A stretch of DNA of 7,344 nucleotides from positions 1-7,344 of the forward strand of contig CALFOB010000026.1 of the NCBI GenBank assembly GCA_937919125.1, in the 5' to 3' direction. The DNA is from an uncultured Micrococcales bacterium (GTDB lineage: Bacteria; Actinomycetota; Actinomycetes; Actinomycetales; Microbacteriaceae). The notes below the pieces were generated by a model. It made no database searches. It was not told the origin of the DNA and was given only the letters and a program-made list of their open reading frames with translations. Every line of letters begins with the position of its first letter. Position 1 is the stretch's first letter. Of the stretch, positions 1 to 6,360 are shown in pieces. Both the position numbers and the translations under genes were made by a program.

Positions 1-1
1 T

Positions 2-370
2 GTGGTTCATAACCCAGCTAAGAACCCACGTCTAACAACAGAGCAAAGAGTTGAATTAATTACCGAGATTCTCAAGGACAAGCCAGGAAACTTCGTGGTC
101 AGTTCTCTAAACACAGGTCTCTTGGTTGATTACTGCAAGAGTCTTGGATCTGATGCTCTGGTCAAAGGTGTTAGAACCAATGTCGATTTGGACTATGAAT
201 TGCCTATGGCTCAGGTCAATAGAGATCTAAGTGGCATTGAGACCATCTTTATCCCAGCAGATCCCACCCATGGCTTTGTTTCCTCATCCTTGGTCAAGCA
301 GGTCTTTGATCTAGGGGGAGACATCAGTAAATACGTCCCTACAGAGGTAGTAAAGGCTTTATCTAAATAA
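2..370 (+). CDS. coaD: Phosphopantetheine adenylyltransferase, 3' part (N-terminus outside window)
   Basis: CoaD transfers AMP from ATP to 4'-phosphopantetheine to give dephospho-CoA, the penultimate step of coenzyme A synthesis in the cytosol. The visible 122 residues match the family from about residue 37 of the usual ~160 onward. VVHNPAK opens the fragment (family: ASPSKKP), the LVKGVRTNVDLDYE segment lies at fragment residues 53-66 (family: IRGLRAVADFEYE), and FVSSSLVK at 92-99 is the conserved phosphate-binding serine stretch. K55 replaces the arginine of the E. coli LIRGLR motif; from memory, lysine is common here in actinobacteria. The nucleotidyltransferase TxGH motif and true start lie upstream of the window, so the GTG at position 2 is an internal valine codon and not a start. 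The stop overlaps the next ATG by one base, implying translational coupling. Identification is firm. Confidence 0.95.
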   Translation: MVHNPAKNPRLTTEQRVELITEILKDKPGNFVVSSLNTGLLVDYCKSLGSDALVKGVRTNVDLDYELPMAQVNRDLSGIETIFIPADPTHGFVSSSLVKQVFDLGGDISKYVPTEVVKALSK

Positions 371-882
371 TGAGTACATTCCTTATTCCAGTGCACGATC
401 TAATGCACAAGCCAGGTCACATGCGTGAACTGGAGACCACCGTAGCCCTAGGAGCCAAGCTGGGCGAAGGCTTAGCCAATGTCCCAGAAGGTCAAAATGT
501 CGACCTAAAACTCCGTTTAGAGAGCGTTCACGAGGGCATTTATGTCTCTGGCGGGCTGAAAACAGTGGCCTCAGCTGAGTGTTCTAGATGCCTTGAGCCT
601 ATGACTGTGCCTGTTCAGGTAGATATTCAGGAACTTTTCGCCTATTCTTTAGAGGTAGAAGATGACTTGGTCATTCAAGCCGAACAAATCGACTTGGAAC
701 CAATAATCATTGATTCGGTAGTTCTCAATCTTCCGTTCACCCCAATTTGTAGTGCAGACTGTCTTGGTTTGTGTTCAGAGTGTGGTGTTAGGTTGAATGA
801 AAATCCAGATCACGCTCACGAAGCCCCGATTGATTCGCGGTGGAATGAATTAAAGAAACTTGCTCAAGAAAGTGAAGACTGA
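370..882 (+). CDS. yceD: DUF177 / YceD family protein (23S rRNA accumulation protein)
   Basis: A 170-residue protein of the DUF177 (YceD) family, usually encoded just upstream of rpmF. Family members in E. coli and plants are reported to be needed for normal 23S rRNA accumulation; the biochemical role is not settled. The sequence shows the family signature: an N-terminal beta-rich region, a CSRCLEP motif with C71 and C74, then a C-terminal LPFTPICSADCLGLCSECG segment (residues 121-139) with C127, C131, C135 and C138, followed by LNENP. The cysteines look able to bind a metal, which is inference. The length matches the usual ~170-190. The ATG shares its A with the coaD stop (TAATG), and the stop shares its A with the rpmF start (TGATG), so all three are probably translated in a coupled way. 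The rnc and rpmF neighbours fit a ribosome-assembly role. Confidence 0.92.
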   Translation: MSTFLIPVHDLMHKPGHMRELETTVALGAKLGEGLANVPEGQNVDLKLRLESVHEGIYVSGGLKTVASAECSRCLEPMTVPVQVDIQELFAYSLEVEDDLVIQAEQIDLEPIIIDSVVLNLPFTPICSADCLGLCSECGVRLNENPDHAHEAPIDSRWNELKKLAQESED

Positions 883-1085
883 TGCCAGTACCAAAGAGAC
901 GCCTATCGAGATCAAACACTCGTCACCGTCGTTCAGCATGGATTGCAACCAACACTCAGTTGGTTAAGACAGTTGAGAACGGTAAGACCGTTTACAGCTT
1001 GCCTCACCGTGCTCGTGCCGTAGAAGACGCTAATGGCGTTGTTCAGTTCTACGAGTACAAGGGCCGCAAGGTAGCAGACGCCTAA
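882..1085 (+). CDS. rpmF: Large ribosomal subunit protein bL32, zinc-free (C-) form
   Basis: A 67-residue basic protein of the 50S subunit. The N-terminus MPVPKRRLSRSNTRHRRSAW is the diagnostic bL32 motif (family: AVPKRKxSRSxTRxRRxxW). In the zinc-binding form, two CxxC pairs follow near LPHR; here the segment VENGKTVYSLPHRARAVED carries no cysteine and the protein has none at all, so it is the C- form that folds without zinc. The tail YEYKGRKVADA resembles bL32 of Microbacteriaceae as I recall them. Arginine codons are mostly CGT, with CGC and AGA, as expected for a highly expressed gene. The start is fixed by the TGATG overlap with DUF177. A GAAAGTGAAG stretch just upstream may serve as a weak ribosome-binding site. 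Confidence 0.96.
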   Translation: MPVPKRRLSRSNTRHRRSAWIATNTQLVKTVENGKTVYSLPHRARAVEDANGVVQFYEYKGRKVADA

Positions 1086-1100
1086 ACTTCGGTTCACACC

Positions 1101-1775
1101 TTGAACTACGCCACGCTCATTCAAAGACTTGGCATAAGCATTGAAGCGGAGCTACTGGAGTTAGCACTAACTCACAGTTCTTACGCTTACGAGAACGGCA
1201 AAATACCCAACAACGAACGCCTAGAGTTTTTAGGCGATTCAGTGTTGGGTTTTGTCGTAACTGGGCATGTCTATTTAGAGAACCCAGATCTTGATGAAGG
1301 TTCACTTTCAAGATTGAGAAGTGCAACTGTTTCAGCAAAGACTTTAGCTAAAGCAGCAAATGAAATCGGTCTAGGGGAGTTTGTTCGTCTTGGTAAAGGC
1401 GAGATCTCAACAGGCGGTAAAACTAAAACAAATATTCTTGCTGACACCTTTGAAGCAATTATTGGAGCCGCATATCTTTCAGGTGGACTTGAGCCCGCCA
1501 AAGCAATTATTGATTCACTAGTTCTTCCACTACTTAGCTCAGAAGATGAACTACTAGAAACATCTGAACCTAGAACTGTTTTAAGTGAACTACTTAAATC
1601 TCTCGGTAAGTCAGATGCAACATTTGATGTCACTCACGAAGGTCCAGATCACGACAGAACTTTCTTTGCAGCAGTAATCGTTGATGGCGATTCTGTTGCC
1701 TATGGTTCTGGTCGAACCAGAAAAGCTGCTGAAGCTCAGGCTGCTATCGCAGCACTAAAAACTCTTAGAGGTTAG
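1101..1775 (+). CDS. rnc: Ribonuclease III
   Basis: Endonuclease that cuts double-stranded RNA, chiefly in maturation of rRNA precursors and some mRNAs; it acts as a homodimer with Mg2+. The 224 residues match the usual ~225-250. The signature NERLEFLGD occupies residues 38-46, giving metal-site acids E39, E42 and D46; the second pair, D115 and E118, lies in LADTFEAIIGAAY. A double-stranded-RNA-binding domain covers about residues 157-222 and ends with GRTRKAAEAQAA, the usual lysine-bearing helix. The start is TTG: the frame is the same as rpmF, whose TAA at 1083-1085 closes it upstream, and no ATG or GTG precedes the conserved ALTHSSYAYEN segment. No clear Shine-Dalgarno sequence is seen in the 15-base gap, so re-initiation after rpmF is likely (inference). 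mutM follows after 2 bases. Confidence 0.96.
   Translation: MNYATLIQRLGISIEAELLELALTHSSYAYENGKIPNNERLEFLGDSVLGFVVTGHVYLENPDLDEGSLSRLRSATVSAKTLAKAANEIGLGEFVRLGKGEISTGGKTKTNILADTFEAIIGAAYLSGGLEPAKAIIDSLVLPLLSSEDELLETSEPRTVLSELLKSLGKSDATFDVTHEGPDHDRTFFAAVIVDGDSVAYGSGRTRKAAEAQAAIAALKTLRG
1767..1771 (+). promoter_or_regulatory. Ribosome-binding site of mutM
   Basis: AGAGG within the last codons of rnc, with six bases between it and the GTG at 1778. It is the clearest Shine-Dalgarno sequence in the window and supports the GTG as the mutM start. Confidence 0.6.
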
Positions 1776-1777
1776 TC

Positions 1778-2707
1778 GTGCCTGAATTACCTGAGGTTGA
1801 AACAGTTAGAGCAGGCTTAGCTGAAGTTGTTGCTGGAGCAAAAGTTACCAAAGTCCAAATTCATGATGTAAGAAGTTTGAAGAGACATCCTGCATCTTCA
1901 GGTGACTTTGTTGAAACTCTTACCGGTAGAACTATTCAGGCTGCTGTTCGTAGAGGTAAGTTTCTTTGGCTGCCACTAAATCAAAAGAAGAATGAACCTC
2001 AACTAGCTCTTATTGGTCATCTAGGTATGAGTGGTCAGATGCTTCTTAGAACTCCTGGGTTCAAAGCAGATGCTCTTACTAGAGTGACCATCTATCTAAA
2101 AACGTCTGATGGTGAAAAGTATGAACTTAGATTTGTTGACCAGAGAATCTTCGGTTCTTTAGCTATTGATGTGATGCAGCCAACCTATGATGGAATGCCT
2201 GGTGGTTTTAGTGGGGAAGACCATTCTGATCAGAGCTGGTTCAACATGATTCCTAACCAGGTGGCTCATATTTCAAGGGATCCACTAGATCCTTCCTTTA
2301 GCGTTGATGAGATATTAAAGAAGTTCAAGAAGAAGAACTCAGGGATCAAGAGGGTTCTTCTCGACCAAGGTGTTCTAAGTGGCATTGGCAATATCTATGC
2401 TGATGAGTCGCTATGGCTAGCCAAGATCCACTATGACCAGCCAGCCGCCTCTCTGTCTAAGCCAAAGGCTAAAGAGCTTTTAGAGCATGTCAGGGTTGTC
2501 TTAGCTAATGCCTGTGAGGCTGGGGGAACCAGCTTTGATGAGCAATACAAGAACATCAATGGCGAATCTGGCTATTTCAGCATTAGCCTCAATGCCTATG
2601 GGCTTACGGGATTGCCTTGTAAGAGGTGTGGCAGAGCCATCAAGCGGGAGAACTGGATGAACCGAGGGTCCCATTTCTGCCCATCTTGTCAAAGACTTAG
2701 GCGATAA
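1778..2707 (+). CDS. mutM: Formamidopyrimidine-DNA glycosylase (Fpg/MutM)
   Basis: Bifunctional glycosylase/AP lyase that removes 8-oxoguanine and formamidopyrimidines in base excision repair. The GTG start gives MPELPEVE; after Met removal P2 is the catalytic nucleophile and E3 the acid. K61 in RRGKFLW is the conserved DNA-contacting lysine. HLGMSGQ is at residues 81-87, and M84, R123 and F125 (in DQRIFG) match the residues that fill the helix after base flipping. The helix-two-turn-helix segment LLDQGVLSGIGNIYADE is intact. A C-terminal zinc finger has C281, C284, C301 and C304 (CX2C-X16-CX2C) with R296 in its hairpin. At 309 residues it is longer than the usual 270-290; the extra lies in a loop between FGSLAI and VAHISRDPLDP, which I recall being variable in actinobacteria. 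Codon usage changes abruptly from about residue 167 (see findings). Confidence 0.97.
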   Translation: MPELPEVETVRAGLAEVVAGAKVTKVQIHDVRSLKRHPASSGDFVETLTGRTIQAAVRRGKFLWLPLNQKKNEPQLALIGHLGMSGQMLLRTPGFKADALTRVTIYLKTSDGEKYELRFVDQRIFGSLAIDVMQPTYDGMPGGFSGEDHSDQSWFNMIPNQVAHISRDPLDPSFSVDEILKKFKKKNSGIKRVLLDQGVLSGIGNIYADESLWLAKIHYDQPAASLSKPKAKELLEHVRVVLANACEAGGTSFDEQYKNINGESGYFSISLNAYGLTGLPCKRCGRAIKRENWMNRGSHFCPSCQRLRR

Positions 2708-2734
2708 ATAGCCCCTAGTAGGGTCAAATATGGC

Positions 2735-2763
2735 TTTACGGCAAAGTGAGGCCCTCAGATAAG
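2735..2763 (+). promoter_or_regulatory. Possible smc-ftsY promoter
   Basis: TTTACG (2735-2740) and GATAAG (2758-2763) are separated by 17 bases and each match four of six positions of the primary sigma-factor hexamers. A second candidate -10, TATAAA at 2772-2777, matches five of six but has no recognisable -35 at the right distance. Either would place transcription start upstream of the TTG at 2831. Position after the mutM stop and before two co-directional genes makes a promoter reasonable, but the match is weak. Confidence 0.27.
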
Positions 2764-2774
2764 GTAATTTTTAT

Positions 2775-2798
2775 AAAGACCCCTAAGTTTGGGCTTTT
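2775..2798 (+). terminator. Weak terminator-like hairpin upstream of smc
   Basis: Arms AAAG-A-CCC (2775-2782) and GGGCTTT (2791-2797) with an eight-base loop and a short T run (2795-2798) that is mostly inside the 3' arm. GGGC (2791-2794) could instead form a small hairpin with GCCC (2799-2802) around a TTTT loop. The T tract is too short for a strong intrinsic terminator, so it could attenuate mutM read-through, sit in the smc leader, or be chance. Confidence 0.2.
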
Positions 2799-2816
2799 GC
2801 CCTTACGCCCTCCAAC

Positions 2817-2821
2817 GAAAG
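2817..2821 (+). promoter_or_regulatory. Weak ribosome-binding site of smc
   Basis: GAAAG, nine bases before the TTG at 2831. It is a poor match to GGAGG but is the only purine-rich stretch at a usable distance from the start favoured by protein homology; the alternative TTG at 2789 has none as good. Confidence 0.35.
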
Positions 2822-2830
2822 CGAACTGTT

Positions 2831-5800
2831 TTGCATCTGAAAAGCCTGACCCTCAAGGGCTTTAAGTCGTTCGCGAATCCAACGACTTTCATCCTTGAAA
2901 AAGGTGTAACCGCGGTCGTCGGACCTAACGGTTCAGGTAAATCTAACGTTGTTGATGCTCTTGCTTGGGTAATGGGTGAGCAGGGAGCTAAGACTCTTCG
3001 CGGCGGAAAGATGGAAGATGTTATCTTCGCTGGTACCGCAACTAAAGGCCCTCTAGGTAGAGCAGAAGTGTCTCTAACAATTGATAACACCGATGGTGCT
3101 CTGCCAATTGATTACACCGAAGTCACAATCTCAAGAACACTGTTTAGAAATGGTGGATCAGAGTATGCGATTAACGGTGAACCTTGTCGACTACTTGATG
3201 TTCAGGAACTTCTAAGCGATACCGGTCTTGGTCGTGAGATGCACGTCATCGTTGGACAAGGAATGCTTGATGGTGTTCTAAGAGCAACTCCTGAAGAGCG
3301 TAGAGGCTTCATTGAAGAAGCTGCCGGTATCTTGAAGCACCGCAGAAGAAAAGAAAAGACCGAGCGGAAGCTTGAAGCGATGCAGGGAAACTTAACTCGT
3401 CTAAACGATTTAGCTGGTGAAGTTAGAAGACAACTAAAGCCTCTAAGTCAGCAAGCAGAAACAGCTCGTCAAGCTCAAGGTATTGCATCTGTGGTTCGTG
3501 ATGCTAAAGCAAGACTTATGGCCGCTGAAGTAGTTGGCTTGCTAAATGGTTTAGATCAAACCTCGCAGTCTGAAGCAGATAGAAAAGCTGAACGCAACAT
3601 TCTGCAGCAGCAACTAGATGAAAACAATTCAAGACTTACAGAGCTTGAGAATCAGCAGATGTCTAGTGAAGTGGAAGTTGCTAGATCTCTAGCCTTCTCT
3701 TTTGACACTGTTACTGAGAAGTTCCGCACAATGTTGGCTATCGCTAACCAGAGAGTGGCACTCCTTACATCACAAAAGACTTTGACTGCATCACAAGTAG
3801 ATCCAGCAGCTATCGAAGCAGATGCTAAAGCAGCTGACTCAATTGTTGTTGAACTAACCGTTGCTGTTGAAACCCTTCGTGGCGCTCTTCAAGATGCTGA
3901 ACTCCACAGAGATGAAGCTAGAGCAATCCTTGAAACCTTCGATAACCAAGCTGCTGCTCGTAGTGCTGAGATTGCTGCCTTCGATGTTGAACTAGCAAGA
4001 CTTGAAAGCGAAGCAAACCTTGCCAAGGCAAAGCTCGTTTCTGCTGAAGATGAACTTTCTCGCCACGAAGATGCACTAGCTGAAGCTAACTCCAGACACC
4101 AGGCTGCCGTATCAAGCTTTGAAGCTATGGATTCAGAGTTGAACTTTGCATCTCCTAAGGACAGTTCATTTGAGCAGGCTTATGAAGAAGCTCAGAATGA
4201 AGTTACTGCGCTTGGAACAAAGATTGAATCTCTAAGAGATGAACTTCACACAGCGGAGCGTGAAAGAGATTCACTTCTTGCTAAGCGAAGTGCACTGAAT
4301 CTAACTCTTGAACAAAAAGATGGAACTACTGAACTTAACTCAGCAGGGCTAAAAGGTATTAGAGGTCTTGTTGCCTCACACATGAGAATTGATGCTGGCT
4401 ACGAGGCGGCTATCTCAGCAGCACTTGGCACACTTGCTGATGCAATCGTTGCTGACAACAGATCAGATGCTCTTGATGCCATTGAGCACCTAAAGAGCAA
4501 CAATGGTGGACGAGTAGAGCTTGTAGTTGCTGATGTTGAAAGCAAAGTGAAGCCAACTAACCTTCCACAGATCTCTGGCGCGAGAAACGCTGTTGATGTT
4601 GTTGACGCTCCATCAGGAATTCTTGCCAACCTAGTCAACGTTGTAATCGTTGATGACATCCAGGCTGCCCGTAACCTTTACGCAGCGCAGCCAAATGTTT
4701 CAAAGCTTGTTGTTATAACCAAGCAGGGTGATGTTCTAACCGAATCTGTAATTAGAGGTGGCTCAGGTCAGCAGCCTTCAAAGGTTGAACTAGTAGCTGA
4801 ACGTGACAGCGCTGAAGCAAAGCTTTCGGAAGTAAATGCAAGCATTGAAAAACTCAGAGCAGATCTAAACACTGCTCGCTCTCAGGAAACCACCGCTAAA
4901 GAGCAGACTGCTAGAGCTCTTGCAGAGCTCAAGAAGAACGATGCTGAACTAGCATCCCATGCTGAAAAGCTAGGTCGTCTAAGAGTTCAGGTAGAAGCAC
5001 TTGATGGTGAACGTGCTCGTTTAGAAAGAGTTGCCGCTACCGCTCGTGAAGGTATCGCAGTTGCTAAGTCTGCCGTGGAACTAGCCCAGGCTTGCCACCT
5101 TGAGTTCTCTAAGCGTGAGCGTCCTAACCTAGATACTTCTGCTCGAGTAGATCTAGCTCTTGCTCTTGATAACGCTAGACAGGCTGAACTAGATGTTCGA
5201 GTGGAACTAGGTTCTGCTACCGATCGTCTAAGAGTTGAAACAGATAGAGCAGTATCACTTCGTGCTCAAATCAGTGATGCTCTAGATGCCATTGAAAGAT
5301 CTAAGGCTGCTGCGCAACTCCACGCAAGACAGCTTGCTAGTGCTCAAAGTGTTCTTGAACTTCTTCCTGTTGTTATCGCAGCTATTGAGAAGTCAGCACA
5401 GGTTGCCAAACTTGCTCTGCACGATCTTGAGAGCAAGAGAAGAAACCAGAATGAAGAACTAGTTCGTCTTCGTGGTGAAACTTCAACTGTTCAGAACAGA
5501 TTGTCTGCTCTTACTCAAACAGTTCACGACATTGAACTTTCTAACCACGAGAAGAGACTGAACTTAGCAAACCTTGTCTCTAAGGCAAATGAAGAGTTAG
5601 CTCTTGATCAACAAGTATTGGTTACTGAGTATGGACCAGACCAGTTAATTCCAGATCCTGAGAACCCAGATAATCCAAAGCCTTTCGTTAAAGCTGAACA
5701 GCAGAAGAGACTCCATGAGGCAGAGAGATTACTTGAGCGTCTAGGTCGAGTAAACCCACTAGCTCTTGAAGAGTTTGCTGCTCTTGAGCAAAGACACAAG

Positions 5801-6346
5801 TTCCTAACCGAACAGCTAACTGACCTTACTCAAACAAGAGCAGACTTGATGGACATCATCAAGGAACTAGACAGCAAGATGCAGTCCATCTTCGAAGAAG
5901 CATTCGAAGACACTAAGAAAGCTTTCGAGCAAGTATTCCCAGTGCTCTTCCCTGGTGGTACCGGTTCTATCTATCTAACAGATCACGACAACATGCTCAC
6001 CACAGGTCTTGAAGTTAACGTCAAGCCAGCTGGTAAGCGTATTGAAAGATTGAGCTTGCTCTCAGGTGGTGAGCGTTCACTTGCAGCCCTTGCCCTTCTA
6101 GTTGCTATCTTCAAGGCACGCCCTTCACCGTTCTATGTTCTTGATGAGGTTGAGGCTGCGTTGGATGATGCCAACCTAGGTCGTCTATTGGATATCTTCC
6201 TTGATCTAAAGAAGTCATCTCAGCTTGTGATCATTACTCACCAGAAGAGAACAATGGAAATTGCAGATGCTCTTTACGGTGTTTCAATGCGTCAAGACGG
6301 TATTAGCGCGGTTGTTAGCCAGCGTCTAGAAGTTAGCGAAGACTAA
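2831..6346 (+). CDS. smc: Chromosome segregation/condensation ATPase SMC
   Basis: The core of bacterial condensin: a dimeric ABC-type ATPase that, with ScpA and ScpB (not in this window), extrudes DNA loops and helps separate sister chromosomes. The TTG at 2831 gives 1171 residues beginning MHLKSLTLKGFKSF, the family's usual N-terminus; an in-frame TTG at 2789 would add 14 residues with no family counterpart. Walker A GPNGSGKS is at 31-38 and the Q-loop Q143 in VGQG. Long coiled coils cover about 165-500 and 655-1000, separated by the hinge at about 507-646 (LKGIRGLV to IRGGSG). The C-terminal head has LSGGE at 1077-1081 and Walker B VLDE with D1105 and E1106, followed by ALDDAN. A proline-rich break, YGPDQLIPDPENPDNPKP, starts at 934; YGPDQ there and LGRVNPLALEEF after it fit actinobacterial SMC. 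I found no in-frame AGG codon in the gene. Confidence 0.97.
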   Translation: MHLKSLTLKGFKSFANPTTFILEKGVTAVVGPNGSGKSNVVDALAWVMGEQGAKTLRGGKMEDVIFAGTATKGPLGRAEVSLTIDNTDGALPIDYTEVTISRTLFRNGGSEYAINGEPCRLLDVQELLSDTGLGREMHVIVGQGMLDGVLRATPEERRGFIEEAAGILKHRRRKEKTERKLEAMQGNLTRLNDLAGEVRRQLKPLSQQAETARQAQGIASVVRDAKARLMAAEVVGLLNGLDQTSQSEADRKAERNILQQQLDENNSRLTELENQQMSSEVEVARSLAFSFDTVTEKFRTMLAIANQRVALLTSQKTLTASQVDPAAIEADAKAADSIVVELTVAVETLRGALQDAELHRDEARAILETFDNQAAARSAEIAAFDVELARLESEANLAKAKLVSAEDELSRHEDALAEANSRHQAAVSSFEAMDSELNFASPKDSSFEQAYEEAQNEVTALGTKIESLRDELHTAERERDSLLAKRSALNLTLEQKDGTTELNSAGLKGIRGLVASHMRIDAGYEAAISAALGTLADAIVADNRSDALDAIEHLKSNNGGRVELVVADVESKVKPTNLPQISGARNAVDVVDAPSGILANLVNVVIVDDIQAARNLYAAQPNVSKLVVITKQGDVLTESVIRGGSGQQPSKVELVAERDSAEAKLSEVNASIEKLRADLNTARSQETTAKEQTARALAELKKNDAELASHAEKLGRLRVQVEALDGERARLERVAATAREGIAVAKSAVELAQACHLEFSKRERPNLDTSARVDLALALDNARQAELDVRVELGSATDRLRVETDRAVSLRAQISDALDAIERSKAAAQLHARQLASAQSVLELLPVVIAAIEKSAQVAKLALHDLESKRRNQNEELVRLRGETSTVQNRLSALTQTVHDIELSNHEKRLNLANLVSKANEELALDQQVLVTEYGPDQLIPDPENPDNPKPFVKAEQQKRLHEAERLLERLGRVNPLALEEFAALEQRHKFLTEQLTDLTQTRADLMDIIKELDSKMQSIFEEAFEDTKKAFEQVFPVLFPGGTGSIYLTDHDNMLTTGLEVNVKPAGKRIERLSLLSGGERSLAALALLVAIFKARPSPFYVLDEVEAALDDANLGRLLDIFLDLKKSSQLVIITHQKRTMEIADALYGVSMRQDGISAVVSQRLEVSED

Positions 6347-6360
6347 TCTTGGCTGGCTTA

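Larger units (their letters stand above)
2708..2830 (+). other. Intergenic gap between mutM and smc with possible stem-loops
   Basis: The only non-coding gap longer than 20 bases in the window, 123 bases if smc starts at 2831. AGGGTC (2720-2725) can pair with GGCCCT (2750-2755, one G-U), and inside that loop GCTTT (2733-2737) can pair with AAAGT (2743-2747). CCCT (2713-2716) can instead pair with AGGG (2720-2723), which would exclude the longer stem. Further down, AAAG-A-CCC (2775-2782) can pair with GGG-CTTT (2791-2797) with one bulged A. I judged these by eye, without energy calculation, and the AT-rich background makes chance pairing possible. No open reading frame of note lies in the gap. 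Confidence 0.35.

Noticed and set aside
2..4. GTG at position 2 as the start of coaD
   Set aside because: The preceding ~36 residues of the family, including the TxGH nucleotide-binding motif, would be missing; the gene is cut by the window edge and this is an internal valine.
1271..1633. A 120-codon minus-strand reading frame within rnc
   Set aside because: It lies wholly inside a gene with intact catalytic motifs on the + strand and shows no recognisable domain; a shadow frame.
2190..2270. Extra loop in MutM as an inserted domain
   Set aside because: It is only about 30 residues, lacks a recognisable fold, and lies in a loop that varies in length among actinobacterial Fpg proteins.
2803..3090. 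A 95-codon minus-strand reading frame over the mutM-smc gap and the smc start
   Set aside because: It is mostly antisense to the conserved SMC head sequence, has no family resemblance and no convincing start signals.
5630..5683. Proline-rich interruption of the SMC coiled coil as a novel insertion
   Set aside because: A YGPDQ-type break at this point followed by LGRVNPLALEEF is, as I recall, normal in actinobacterial SMC proteins.
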